Source: G020353115 sp964389685 (GTDB taxonomy: Bacteria; Bacteroidota; Bacteroidia; Bacteroidales; VadinHA17). Taken from it: DNA of 54,648 nt. The notes beneath the pieces were generated by a model. It did not search any database, was not told where the DNA came from, and saw only the letters and a list, made by a program, of their open reading frames with translations. The stretch spans positions 1 to 54,648 of the forward strand of contig CAYMFM010000019.1 in assembly GCA_964389685.1 (NCBI GenBank). Direction: 5' to 3'. Shown here piece by piece: positions 8,741-18,212 of this stretch (positions within the stretch are counted from its first letter, which is position 1; every line of letters begins with the position of its first letter). Position numbers and translations under genes: made by a program.

Positions 8741-9124
8741 ATGAAAAAAATCATTCCACTATTCTTTCTTCTGATTTTATTATCCCCGGCTTGCCAGGAA
8801 GAACAGAAGCCAACCATACGATTCTGTTCCTACTTCGACGTCAATACCCCCTGTGAAGGAGAGTTCGACCAGTTCCCAAAGGGATCCAAGGTATGGATCT
8901 ATTTTGAATTGGGTAAACCTTCAAAGGGCGATACCTTAACCGGGCAGTTGTATTTCCTGGACAATGGAAAAAAGTCGTTTGTCTCTGAAAAGGAATTTAT
9001 AATGAATTCCGGGGAAGACTTTGTTATGGATTTAATGATCTTTGGCAATGCGGGGAAATTTGTTGTGGAATTTATTGATAGCGAGGGGAACTCCCTTGCA
9101 GCAAAAGAGATCGAAATACGATAG
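8741..9124 (+). CDS. Small lipoprotein of unknown function
   Basis: A 127-aa protein beginning MKKIIPLFFLLILLSPAC, a type II signal peptide with lipobox LSPAC and lipidated Cys18, followed by acidic EEQ. The mature part has alternating beta-strand-like segments (SKVWIYFELGK, GKFVVEFIDSEGN) and an Asn-Thr-Pro-Cys near residue 36, suggesting a small Ig-like or beta-sandwich domain. I do not recognise the family. It starts the plus-strand cassette leading to the CotH, GH2 and amidohydrolase genes, so it may be a surface component of the same system. Confidence 0.7.
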   Translation: MKKIIPLFFLLILLSPACQEEQKPTIRFCSYFDVNTPCEGEFDQFPKGSKVWIYFELGKPSKGDTLTGQLYFLDNGKKSFVSEKEFIMNSGEDFVMDLMIFGNAGKFVVEFIDSEGNSLAAKEIEIR

Positions 9125-9204
9125 GTAGTTTTATTCCCTTCTCCCTTTTTTACAAACAGGATTATGAAAAAAATCATAAAGCATAGAAGCCCTGGTGAAA
9201 CTGA

Positions 9205-10953
9205 ATGCACAAATTGACAAGAAAATCGATATACAGGAAAAAGAGGCGTTTAAAAGGCAGATTCACCGTTTTATCGATAAAGCAATTGCAGCTGCTGTGG
9301 CATTGTTTATCAGTTGATAATCAATCCAAATCCGGTATAAGAAGCTGTTTACTGACAGTGGTTTGGTTGTCTCTTTCCGCAGGTTATACCCCTTCCCTAT
9401 CACAGAATCTCCACCACGCTGAAACGGGTAAATCCTATCAGTTGACCTCATCCAACCTGCCCATTGTTGTGATCAATACGGGAGGCCAGCAAATTGTCGA
9501 TGAATACCGTATTGTTGCCGACATGGGAATCATCGATAACGGTATTGGACAACGGAATTATGTTTCGGATCCGTTCAACAACTACAACGGGAAGATCGCC
9601 ATTGAGCTGAGGGGAAGTGCAACCCTTTACTACCCGAAAAAACAATACCGGATAGAAACGCAGGATTCTCTTGGCAACAATCTGAATGTATCTTTAATGC
9701 GTCTTCCTCCGGAAAATGACTGGATCCTTAACGGACCCTATGATGACCAGTCGTTAATCCGTAATGCACTGGCTTATAAACTATCAAACCTGATCGGGAG
9801 GTATGCTTCCCGCACACAATTTTGCGAGCTGATCCTGGACGGTGATTACCGGGGCCTTTATGTTTTGCTGGAAAAAACCAAGCGAGACAGGTACAGGGTA
9901 AACATAACCGAAATGAACCCCACCGACATAACCGGTGATGCAGTAACCGGCGGATACATTATAAAAATCGACAAGGTCAGTGGTGAAAATGTGGGGTACT
10001 GGTACTCCCTCTTCGGCACACAATACCATTATCACTACCCAAAATCCGACGAGATAGTCTGGCAACAGCAAAACTACATCGAGAATTTCATGAATGAGTT
10101 TGAGACCGTAATGGAGGATGAGGATTACAATGATCCCGTGAATGGGTATGTAAAATACATCGATCTGCTCTCTTTTGTAGACCATTTCATCCTGAACGAG
10201 GTCTCTAAAAACGTCGATGCATACCGGATAAGCGCATTCCTGCATAAAGACCGTGACAGCCGGTACGGGAAACTGATCGCGGGTCCGATATGGGATTGTA
10301 ACCTGAGCTTTGGAAAGGCATGGTATCCAGAAGATCTTTTTGTGGTTGAGGGTTGGCAGGTCGATTACAGTAGATATCGTCCCTGGGATTCTTTCATAGT
10401 TCCTTTCTGGTGGGAAAAACTGAGCCGGGATTCTCTCTTTGTGAATCAATTCAAAGAACGGTGGATTTCATTGAGAAGTGGCCTCCTGAAAAAGGAAAAC
10501 ATATACAACCTCATCGATGATTTTACCAATACCTTATCAGAAGCCAAAGTAAGAAATTTTGAACGGTGGCCTGAAACTGCCGAACAACACAGTTACGAAG
10601 CAGAAATCCAGCAAATGAAACAGTGGATCAGTCAACGCATCGATTGGATGGATGGCAACATTAAATACCTCCTGAGCACGGTGAACCTGAATAACATCAT
10701 GCTGAAACAGAACTATCCGAATCCTTTCCGAACAACAACCACCATTGAATTTGGCATACCACGGAATTCCAGGGTTCGGATTGAAGTTATTAACCTGAGC
10801 GGACAAACCGTACGTGTGCTATTGGATTCATACCTGGAGCGCGGTGATCATTTAATACAATTCAATGCATCCGATCTGCCAAACGGTGTCTATTTCTATA
10901 AAATGAAGACCGTATATTTTGAAGGAGTAAAAAAGATGATCATAATAAACTAA
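9205..10953 (+). CDS. CotH-kinase-family protein with type IX secretion sorting domain
   Basis: Up to 582 aa. The central region (about 90-480) matches the CotH family, spore-coat-like secreted kinases: KIAIELRGSAT, YYPKKQYRIETQD, NDWILNGPYDDQSLIRNAL, LILDGDYRGLYVLLEK, GGYIIKIDK and AGPIWDCNLSFG. The last 80 residues (LKQNYPNPFRTTTTIEFGIP ... GVYFYKMK) form a type A Por sorting domain, so the protein should be exported by T9SS and attached to the surface or released. The start is uncertain: the ATG at 9205 gives a 50-residue basic leader before the hydrophobic signal core LLTVVWLSLSAG, longer than usual, and no closer ATG, GTG or TTG is apparent. A 41-codon frame in another phase (GTG near 9194 to TGA near 9318) overlaps this leader. 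Confidence 0.8.
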   Translation: MHKLTRKSIYRKKRRLKGRFTVLSIKQLQLLWHCLSVDNQSKSGIRSCLLTVVWLSLSAGYTPSLSQNLHHAETGKSYQLTSSNLPIVVINTGGQQIVDEYRIVADMGIIDNGIGQRNYVSDPFNNYNGKIAIELRGSATLYYPKKQYRIETQDSLGNNLNVSLMRLPPENDWILNGPYDDQSLIRNALAYKLSNLIGRYASRTQFCELILDGDYRGLYVLLEKTKRDRYRVNITEMNPTDITGDAVTGGYIIKIDKVSGENVGYWYSLFGTQYHYHYPKSDEIVWQQQNYIENFMNEFETVMEDEDYNDPVNGYVKYIDLLSFVDHFILNEVSKNVDAYRISAFLHKDRDSRYGKLIAGPIWDCNLSFGKAWYPEDLFVVEGWQVDYSRYRPWDSFIVPFWWEKLSRDSLFVNQFKERWISLRSGLLKKENIYNLIDDFTNTLSEAKVRNFERWPETAEQHSYEAEIQQMKQWISQRIDWMDGNIKYLLSTVNLNNIMLKQNYPNPFRTTTTIEFGIPRNSRVRIEVINLSGQTVRVLLDSYLERGDHLIQFNASDLPNGVYFYKMKTVYFEGVKKMIIIN

Positions 10954-10988
10954 TTTACCGTGAGTTCGATATACCCCTGAACAAATTG

Positions 10989-10996
10989 TATATTTG
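10989..10996 (+). promoter_or_regulatory. TAnnTTTG promoter element for the GH2 gene
   Basis: TATATTTG is an exact match to the Bacteroidota -7 consensus TAnnTTTG. It lies 36 bp after the CotH stop and about 50 bp before the ATG at 11046. Its presence argues that the true start is 11046, because a TTG at 10986 would fall within the promoter. Confidence 0.55.
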
Positions 10997-11045
10997 TGAA
11001 CAGGACTCTAACCATGCATCATTTGTAACCAAACCAACCCAAATT

Positions 11046-14000
11046 ATGGCACTCAAGAAACCCGGGAAACAAAAATTACTGCGTCTGGTTTCATCGATTC
11101 GGCTTATGTTTCTATTATCTGCCGGATTCCTGATCCTGTTGTTTGCATGTCAAAACTCCTCACAGGAGTATACCCGTGGCATCGGGATCTATCCCGGAGA
11201 TTTTGATGAAGATTTCTCACCGGTGATCTCTTTGGATAAAAAGAACTATCGGAATATTGCTCTTCACCGGCCAGCATATCATTCAAGCAGTTACGATTAC
11301 AACCTTACTGCCCAGCTAATAACTGACGGGATCAAGGATACTGCGCTTCCCAGCTTGTTCTCCGCTTCCACCAGTCAGCATGGTACCATGAAAAAGAATG
11401 AGCGTGAATGGCTAATTGATCACAACACCATATCATCGATACAATTTGAAGGTTCAGAAAGCTGGATTCAGATCGAGGTGAACGGCGGAAATCAACCGCC
11501 GGTGTTTGACATGATAGTCCTATCGGGAGCACTGTTCCTGAATGATCAATCAGCACGGGGGTGGACTTATGTTGTTTCCGGTTCGAATGATGGTCAAACA
11601 TGGAAGGAGCTGGGCCGGTCAGAAGGCAGAGATTACCCGGGAGAAGAGCTCAGAAGGTTTTCCAGAAGGCCAGGATCAAACCGATTCAGAATACTGAATG
11701 AATCCATCGCCCTTGAAGCACCCTCCGGAAATCGTTTCTACAGGATCGGTTTTAAAGCACCCAATGTTATGAATTGGAATATCGGTAGTTTGGAATTCTT
11801 TCACCTGGATGCCCTGGTTGAGATTGCACCATCACATACCTTCACCAGTGCATGGATGAGCGAAGGGACTGATGAGGAATGGGTATACGCGGACCTTGGG
11901 GCAGAGTGTACATTCGACCTGGTCAATATATACTGGATCCGTCGTCCTCAAACCGGATCCGTGCAGGTGTCAGATGATGCCAAAAATTGGGAGGTAATTG
12001 CCAACCTTACAGCCAGTGAAAACCCGAACGACGAAATCAGGCTTGAGCAACCGGTGAATGGAAGATATGTGCGCATTTTTATGGAGGAACCGGCTTCACC
12101 CGAAGGATACCTTTTGAGTGAAATGGAAGTTTTCGGACAAGGCGGACCGGTGGTCACTCCAAAACATTCACCTGTAACAGAGGATGATTCACGCATAGAT
12201 CTGGCCGGAGGAGCATGGCGCATCCAGCGTGAATCGCTCGTCGATGCAGAGGGTGAGGAACTGTCCAAAAGAGGATTCGATGATGACAATTGGCTGGTTG
12301 CCACCGTACCCGGTACAGTATTGATGAGTTACAGGAATGCCGGAGCAATTCCTGATCCAAACTACGGGGATAACCAGCTGATGATCTCCGAATCATTCTT
12401 CTATTCCGACTTTTGGTACCGGAATGAGTTTTACGTGCCCGAGTCCTACTTTGGCAAACACATGTTCATCATCTTTGACGGAATCAACTGGAAAGCAGAT
12501 GTATTTCTTAACGGAGAAAAAGCAGGACGCATTGAAGGTGCATTTACGCGCGGACAATTTGACATTACCGAACTCCTGGTTCCCGGAGAAAAAAATGCCC
12601 TCGCCGTGCGCATTATTAAAAATGCAACACCTGGATGTGTCAAAGAACAAACGGTGTTGAGTCCTGACAAGAACGGGGGTGCATTGGGAGCAGATAATCC
12701 GACCTATCATGCATCCATCGGCTGGGACTGGATCCCCACTATCCGGGGCCGGAATATTGGTATCTGGAACGATGTTTACCTGACCGAAACCGGTCCTGTA
12801 ACGATTAAAAATCCTTTCGTTACAACGACCCTACCCCTCCCGGATACTTCAGAGGCATCGATTAGTATTGAGGTTACCCTGCAGAACCATGATCCGGAGG
12901 AAGTCTCCGGAATTCTATACGGACACTTCGGGGATATTTCATTTCAGCAACCGGCAACCCTGGAAGCATCAACGGTAACGAAAATAATATTTGATCCTTC
13001 AACTCATCCCGAACTGTTGTTACAGGATCCGGAATTGTGGTGGCCTGCTGGCTATGGAGAACAAAACCTGTATGATGTGGAGCTCTGGTTTGAAACAACA
13101 AATTATCTGTTTTCAGACAAAACCGCTTTTCAAACAGGGATCAGGCAGATGAACTATACCGAAGAGGGAGATGTTCTGAAAATATTTATCAATGGAAGAC
13201 GGTTCATCGGTCGTGGCGGTAACTGGGGTTTCCCCGAATCCAACCTCTCCTACCGGGGACGTGAATATGACATTGCCGTGCGTTACCACAGCGAAATGAA
13301 TTTCACCATGATCCGAAACTGGGTAGGACAAACCGGGGATGATGAATTCTACGAAGCCTGTGACCGCTACGGAGTCATGATCTGGCAGGATTTCTGGCTT
13401 GCCAATCCGGTGGATGGACCGAATCCCGACGATAATGACATGTTCATGGAAAATGCCGAAGATATGGTCTTGCGAATCAGAAATCACCCCTCAATAGCTC
13501 TCTATTGCGGACGCAATGAAGGGAATCCGCCGGAGGAACTGGACAATAGAATTCGCGAGATGCTCCCGGTGAATCATCCGGGTATTCATTACATTTCTCA
13601 TTCTGCTATGGGAACGGTAAGCGGATTTGGTCCCTACCGGGCTATGCCAGTGAAATATTACTTTGAAGAGCGTGCTACTGAGAAATTGCATAGCGAAATG
13701 GGAATGCCAAATATTGTTACCTATGAAAGCCTGCAAAAAATGATGCCGGATTCTGCCATGTGGCCCCGGGGACGGATGTGGGGATTACACGATTTCTGCC
13801 TGGAAGGAGCACAGGGAGGTCGCTCGTTTGTCGAACGGATCGAAACAAATTTCGGACCCATCGATAATACAGAAGAATGGGTTTCTATGGCACAGTGGAT
13901 AAACTACGAGGGGCATCGTGCCATGTATGAAGCACAGAGCAAAAACAGAATGGGACTGGTGATCTGGATGAGCCACCCGGCATGGCCCTCCTTTGTCTGG

Positions 14001-14651
14001 CAAACCTATGACTACTACTTTGAACCAACAGCTGCATACTTCGGGAGCAAGAAAGCATCCGAACCACTCCATATCCAGTGGAATCCGCTGACCGATACCA
14101 TCGAAGTGGTCAACTATAGTGCAGGGAACGTTTCCGGCCTGACGGTAAATGTTGAGATACTGAACCTTGACGGTACAGTTCAATGGGAGCAAAAAACCAC
14201 CCTTGACAGCCCTGAAGATAGCATGATCCCATGCTTTGGAATAGAATATCCATCCGGGCTCAGTGATGTATACTTCCTCAGGCTGAAGCTACTGAAAGAT
14301 AACAGAACCATTTCTGAAAACTTTTACTGGCAAGGAGTGGAAGAAGGTAATTTCAAAGCGATCCATGATTTGCCGGAAGTAAAATTGGAATCTGTAACGG
14401 AAGTTGTCCGGAAAAGAGAACGCTGGTACCTGACTACCCGGATGACCAATCCGACGAAATACCCGGCACTGATGGTACGGCTGAAGGTTATACGGGATGA
14501 AACCGGAGACCGCATCCTGCCTGTAATCTATAGTGATAATTATCTGTTCCTGATGCCGGGGGAAGAACGCACTGTCCGCATGGAAGTGCAACATGCTGAT
14601 ACACGCGGTGAAACACCGGATGTGATTATCTCAGGTTTTAATGTTGAATAA
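11046..14651 (+). CDS. Discoidin-GH2 glycosidase lipoprotein (endo-beta-mannosidase / exo-glucosaminidase-like)
   Basis: A 1201-aa protein. The frame opens at a TTG at 10986, but the ATG at 11046 fits the promoter and gives a lipoprotein signal ending LLFAC. Two F5/8 type C (discoidin)-like domains, about 65-215 and 240-365, should bind sugar. The GH2 sandwich starts near residue 383 (IDLAGGAWRIQ, TVPGTVLMSY). The TIM barrel carries acid/base Glu825 in GRNEG and nucleophile Glu884 in HSEMG. The C-terminus (YFGSKKASEPLHIQ, LMPGEERTV) resembles the Ig domains of CsxA-type exo-beta-D-glucosaminidases. CsxA enzymes, however, have Ser-Asp where this protein has Asn-Glu, so a beta-mannosidase-type activity is as likely. 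It is probably a periplasm- or surface-anchored glycan-trimming enzyme. Confidence 0.85.
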   Translation: MALKKPGKQKLLRLVSSIRLMFLLSAGFLILLFACQNSSQEYTRGIGIYPGDFDEDFSPVISLDKKNYRNIALHRPAYHSSSYDYNLTAQLITDGIKDTALPSLFSASTSQHGTMKKNEREWLIDHNTISSIQFEGSESWIQIEVNGGNQPPVFDMIVLSGALFLNDQSARGWTYVVSGSNDGQTWKELGRSEGRDYPGEELRRFSRRPGSNRFRILNESIALEAPSGNRFYRIGFKAPNVMNWNIGSLEFFHLDALVEIAPSHTFTSAWMSEGTDEEWVYADLGAECTFDLVNIYWIRRPQTGSVQVSDDAKNWEVIANLTASENPNDEIRLEQPVNGRYVRIFMEEPASPEGYLLSEMEVFGQGGPVVTPKHSPVTEDDSRIDLAGGAWRIQRESLVDAEGEELSKRGFDDDNWLVATVPGTVLMSYRNAGAIPDPNYGDNQLMISESFFYSDFWYRNEFYVPESYFGKHMFIIFDGINWKADVFLNGEKAGRIEGAFTRGQFDITELLVPGEKNALAVRIIKNATPGCVKEQTVLSPDKNGGALGADNPTYHASIGWDWIPTIRGRNIGIWNDVYLTETGPVTIKNPFVTTTLPLPDTSEASISIEVTLQNHDPEEVSGILYGHFGDISFQQPATLEASTVTKIIFDPSTHPELLLQDPELWWPAGYGEQNLYDVELWFETTNYLFSDKTAFQTGIRQMNYTEEGDVLKIFINGRRFIGRGGNWGFPESNLSYRGREYDIAVRYHSEMNFTMIRNWVGQTGDDEFYEACDRYGVMIWQDFWLANPVDGPNPDDNDMFMENAEDMVLRIRNHPSIALYCGRNEGNPPEELDNRIREMLPVNHPGIHYISHSAMGTVSGFGPYRAMPVKYYFEERATEKLHSEMGMPNIVTYESLQKMMPDSAMWPRGRMWGLHDFCLEGAQGGRSFVERIETNFGPIDNTEEWVSMAQWINYEGHRAMYEAQSKNRMGLVIWMSHPAWPSFVWQTYDYYFEPTAAYFGSKKASEPLHIQWNPLTDTIEVVNYSAGNVSGLTVNVEILNLDGTVQWEQKTTLDSPEDSMIPCFGIEYPSGLSDVYFLRLKLLKDNRTISENFYWQGVEEGNFKAIHDLPEVKLESVTEVVRKRERWYLTTRMTNPTKYPALMVRLKVIRDETGDRILPVIYSDNYLFLMPGEERTVRMEVQHADTRGETPDVIISGFNVE

Positions 14652-14672
14652 ACAAATAATGAATAACACGCT

Positions 14673-15788
14673 GTGCGGTTAACATGCATTGGAATCATTT
14701 CCTTTCTGTTTTGTGTGTCACTGACTCTTGATGGCTGCAATAACCGGACAAAGGAAACAGAAACAACTGACCGGATCATTGGTATTAAGATCTACGAATA
14801 CCAGGAGGACTTTGAGAAACTAATCAAACAGTGGAAAAAATTAGGAATCAATACGATCTTCTGCAGCATCGAACTCTATTCAAATTCAGAATTCAGAACG
14901 TTAACACGGGATAATGACCTGACTACATTCATTATTTTCCCGGTATTCTATGATCCGGAAGCACTGAGTAAAAATCCCGGACTCTATGCATTAACTGAAC
15001 GAGGAACTCCGGCACGGGACGATTGGGTGACTTTTGTGTGTCCCTCACGGAATGATTACCGAAAGCAAAAAACAGATTCACTAACACAGCTGATCCGGGT
15101 TCTGGAACCGGATGGCATCAGCATAGATTTTATACGTCATTTTGTTTTCTGGGAAAAGGTATATCCTGAAACCCACCCGGATTCCATTCTGAACACCTGT
15201 TTTGATTCATCCTGTGTAGCAGCCTTCGAGGAAAAGAGGGGACTAAAAATACCGGATTCTCTTTGCGAAACGGAAGAAACAGCCCATTGGGTAGAATCCA
15301 AATCCCTGCCCGAATGGACAGAGTGGAAATGCGGACTCATTACCAGTATGGTTCGTGAACTATCGGAAGCAGCCAGGAAAACAAAACCCGAAATTAAAAT
15401 CAATGTTCATCTTGTCCCCTGGCGAACGGATGATTTCAACGGTGCTATCCGATCGATTGCAGGACAGGATTTTTCTGAAATAGCGACATGGGCTGACTAT
15501 CTTTCACCAATGACCTATGCTCACATGGTGAAACAGGACCCCTCCTGGATTCATTCCGTTGTGCAAGACGTCTTTGAACAAACGGAAAGTCAGGTCATTC
15601 CCAGTATACAGGTGAAAGAAGCCTACCTGAAGGAGAGACTCACGCCCGGGGAGTTTAAAAAATCGCTCTCCAAAGCATTAGAAACTCCCTCATGTGGGGT
15701 AATTTTCTGGTCCTGGGAACAATTAAAAACGGAACCGGAGAAAATGGAGGTTGTCATTCAATTGGTCCAAAACAGACAGAGCAATTGA
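14673..15788 (+). CDS. Glycoside-hydrolase-like TIM-barrel lipoprotein
   Basis: A 371-aa protein read from a GTG at 14673; no in-frame ATG precedes the signal peptide. The signal MRLTCIGIISFLFCVSLTLD ends in a lipobox-like LDGC with Cys22. The mature part follows the pattern of GH10-like/DUF4015 proteins, putative barrel glycosidases: KLGINTIFCSIELYSN, then DWVTFVCPS, then LEPDGISIDFIRH (Asp-Phe at a strand end), INVHLVPWR, ADYLSPMTYAHM, VIPSIQVKEAY and GVIFWSWEQ. SIDFIRH and SPMTYAHM sit where catalytic acidic residues are found in such barrels. It starts 21 bp after the GH2 stop, so it is likely co-transcribed and acts on the same glycan. The exact family is uncertain. Confidence 0.65.
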   Translation: MRLTCIGIISFLFCVSLTLDGCNNRTKETETTDRIIGIKIYEYQEDFEKLIKQWKKLGINTIFCSIELYSNSEFRTLTRDNDLTTFIIFPVFYDPEALSKNPGLYALTERGTPARDDWVTFVCPSRNDYRKQKTDSLTQLIRVLEPDGISIDFIRHFVFWEKVYPETHPDSILNTCFDSSCVAAFEEKRGLKIPDSLCETEETAHWVESKSLPEWTEWKCGLITSMVRELSEAARKTKPEIKINVHLVPWRTDDFNGAIRSIAGQDFSEIATWADYLSPMTYAHMVKQDPSWIHSVVQDVFEQTESQVIPSIQVKEAYLKERLTPGEFKKSLSKALETPSCGVIFWSWEQLKTEPEKMEVVIQLVQNRQSN

Positions 15789-16034
15789 ATTCTGGGGGAA
15801 AGAATAGGATTTCGAATTGCGAACTGAGCGCAGCCTATTGAAAATCAACGTAGTTGGACCGAACATTCGGGTCTTAACTATACCCAGGGTTTACCCTGGG
15901 CTACAAATATGGCGCTCCTGCCTGCCGGCAGGCAGGCCTACGGAGCTAAAATGCTAATTATCCATAATATATTGATGAAACTCTAACTTAAATTTTTAAG
16001 AAGTATAATGGGTTAACTAATTAAATTATATTTT
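15789..16034. repeat. Intergenic palindrome cluster
   Basis: Contains CCCAGGGT-tt-ACCCTGGG (15883-15900) followed by a perfect 20-bp palindrome CCTGCCTGCCGGCAGGCAGG (15917-15936), itself enclosed by GCTCC (15914) and GGAGC (15945). This CCCAGGG/CCCTGGGCTA plus GCTCC/GGAGC layout resembles dispersed repeats in many Bacteroidota genomes. No U-tract follows, and no gene is visible. Confidence 0.6.
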
Positions 16035-17096
16035 ATGAATACATTCATTCGCACTGTTGGTCTTGCTTTTTTATGCACATGCTTTATAGGATGCAAGACT
16101 GCTCTTCCTGAATTTGAATCATTCCCAAAGATCGATACCCATGTTCATGTTCGAACAACCGATCCATCATTCGTTGAGCAGGCAAAGTTGGATAATTTTC
16201 AGTTATTGACCATTACAACACGGTCGGCTAGCCTGTCCTACATCCAGGAACAACTTGAATTTGCATGGTATCAGAAAGAGATCTTTCCGGAAACAATCTA
16301 TTACACGACGACATTTTCCATGGAAGATTTTGGACAAACAGGGTGGCAGGATTCGGTAATAACAAGATTAAAGAAGGACTTTGATAACGGAGCCATAGCA
16401 GTCAAGGTCTGGAAGGATATCGGAATGACATTTCGCGACACAGACAGCAGTTTCATCATGATCGATGATCCGCGCTTTGATCCGGTTCTGGATTTTATTG
16501 CTTCCGAAGGGAAAAGCCTGGTTGCCCATATCGGCGAGCCAAAAAACTGCTGGCTTCCTCTTGACTCAATGACCGTCAAGAGCGACCTTGAATATTTCAG
16601 GAACCATCCGGAATACCACATGTACCTTCATCCGGATTATCCTTCTTATGAGGATCAGATCCGATCGAGGGACCACATGCTGGAGAAACACCCTGACCTG
16701 AAGGTGATCGGTGCACACCTGGGCAGTCTTGAATGGAATGTGGATGAACTGGCGAAATGCCTTGACCGGTATCCCAATCTTGCAGTGGACATGTCTGCCC
16801 GGATCTGTCACTTCCAGGTACAGGACCGGGAGAAAGTCCGTCGTTTCATTAACCGGTACCAGGACCGGCTGCTCTATGGAACCGATCTTGGCGCATCCGA
16901 AAATTCAAACGGTGAAGAGTTAAAAAAACGGATCCACGATGTCTGGCTGGAAGACTGGAAATATTTTACTACGGATGAGGAGATGTCATCCGACATTGTG
17001 GAGGAAGGTTTCCTGGGATTAAAGCTTGATCCGGAGGTCCTCGAAAAGATCTACTATTTGAATGCACGATCATGGTATCCCGGTCTTGGGTTATGA
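16035..17096 (+). CDS. Amidohydrolase-family (Amidohydro_2) lipoprotein
   Basis: A 353-aa protein with a signal ending FIGC (Cys20 probably lipidated). The mature part is a TIM-barrel metal-dependent hydrolase: KIDTHVHV gives the HxH pair (His36, His38), followed by AHIGEP, the strand KVIGAHLGSLEW with another His, DMSAR, and the terminal metal Asp in LLYGTDLG. This is the pattern of the amidohydrolase-2 branch (ACMS decarboxylase / 4-sulfomuconolactonase-like). The export signal is unusual for a group with mainly cytosolic members and ties it to the surface-protein cassette upstream. The substrate is unknown. The start ATG at 16035 directly precedes the signal peptide. Repeat copy B lies downstream. 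Confidence 0.8.
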   Translation: MNTFIRTVGLAFLCTCFIGCKTALPEFESFPKIDTHVHVRTTDPSFVEQAKLDNFQLLTITTRSASLSYIQEQLEFAWYQKEIFPETIYYTTTFSMEDFGQTGWQDSVITRLKKDFDNGAIAVKVWKDIGMTFRDTDSSFIMIDDPRFDPVLDFIASEGKSLVAHIGEPKNCWLPLDSMTVKSDLEYFRNHPEYHMYLHPDYPSYEDQIRSRDHMLEKHPDLKVIGAHLGSLEWNVDELAKCLDRYPNLAVDMSARICHFQVQDREKVRRFINRYQDRLLYGTDLGASENSNGEELKKRIHDVWLEDWKYFTTDEEMSSDIVEEGFLGLKLDPEVLEKIYYLNARSWYPGLGL

Positions 17097-17352
17097 TCGT
17101 TTCGATTCCTATATTGAAACTTGATTAGAAACCACCCATATCGCCCAAAGGGCGAATAACCGCCTCATGCCATAGGCATCACTATGTGATAAGAATTGCG
17201 TATGTAAACCGGGACGCAGGGTAAATGCCAAAAAGATAAAATGCTGTCTGAGCCCACCGATTAAACTATTACATTTTCACTTTCCGCCCTACCTCCCATA
17301 AAAATGTGACAGATCCATTTAAGAGAGACCATTTAAAACAAATAATGGACGA

Positions 17353-18212
17353 GTTCATTTTATCTGTGGCTGTTGGGGCCCGTTGTTTTTAATCAATTCT
17401 TATGCAGCGGAGATTTCTTTTGCCATAGGCATTCCTATGGAAGGCTACTTTCTTCATCACTGGAAGAAAGTAGCCCGTTCGCATGGCGGCGAACGGTGAA
17501 CTGGATGGGGTAAAATTAATTTGCAATAATAGTTGTACTTCATTAAGCTTTTGATTTAGGCATATCTATATCTTCCTCATGCCTTTAAGCCGGGCGGGTG
17601 GTAATTAAAAAGGTGTTGCCCTTTTTAGAATCATTTCATCTCAAAATAAAATTGTTTTTTTGTACTTTTCTTTACGCCAAAGAAAAGTACCCAAAGAAGG
17701 GCGGCCGCAGATCATTTTCGGGTACCGGTATCTTCGGTTGCCCACGCGTTACAACTCGGTCCGAAAAAAGACCTGCCTGCCGCAGGCAGGGGTCGGACCT
17801 CAGACAGTAACGCTTACTTGCCCTGTAAAATATCGACAACTACTGTCCGTATTGATAAGATGACATGTTATTTCACAGAGCTAGCCCTGTGAGATAACGT
17901 TTAAAACTATTGCTCCTCAAAGGGTTTAATCGATATTTTACAGGGCAGGGCCTCCCCTTCGCAACCTGCATCACCCGGTACTTTTGCCGAAAATGATCTG
18001 AGGGCAAAAGTCGTCCCACTGGGACGATTAGGGTGTCTGCTAATCGAATACATTGCAAAATTGAATAGTCAGTCTCAAGAATTAATTGAGCATTATACTT
18101 CTAAAGGGGAATATAACTATATAACAAATAAAAAGCCCAGAATTTTCTACGCCTTGTTTTGCACATAAAATTTTTTAAGGCCGATCCTTCGCCCTTTGGG
18201 CGATATGGGTTA
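17353..18212 (-). repeat. About 0.9-kb non-coding structured repeat, copy B (inverted)
   Basis: The reverse complement of this stretch aligns with 5245-6198. Conserved parts include GAGTTCATTTTATCTGTGG at the inner edge (about 17353), the invariant 29-bp hairpin (17662-17690), GCGGCCGC (about 17701), the 13-bp inverted-repeat borders at 17709 and 17999, CTAATCGTCCC (about 18023) and CGCCTTGTTTTGC (about 18150). Hairpin arms are retained with changed sequence: GGTCCGA/TCGGACC (17758-17799) instead of a GGTCCTGAC stem, and CCGTTCGC/GCGAACGG (17475-17496) with a 6-nt loop instead of 2 nt. The two copies have diverged, so they are not a recent duplication. Confidence 0.8.
17709..17999. repeat. 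Inner module bounded by 13-bp inverted repeats (copy B)
   Basis: AGATCATTTTCGG at 17709-17721 and CCGAAAATGATCT at 17987-17999 bound 291 bp. The module corresponds to 5529-5802 in inverted orientation. A nested CCTGCCTG/CAGGCAGG stem (17772-17790) fills the loop of the GGTCCGA hairpin, where copy A has only an AT-rich loop. Confidence 0.6.

Noticed and set aside
17090..17130. A TTCGATTCC string after the amidohydrolase gene suggested a tRNA T-loop.
   Set aside because: No acceptor, D or anticodon stem could be built around it.
17598..17863. Open frames of 67-70 codons in repeat copy B.
   Set aside because: They run through palindromes, are not kept as frames in copy A, and have no domain-like composition.
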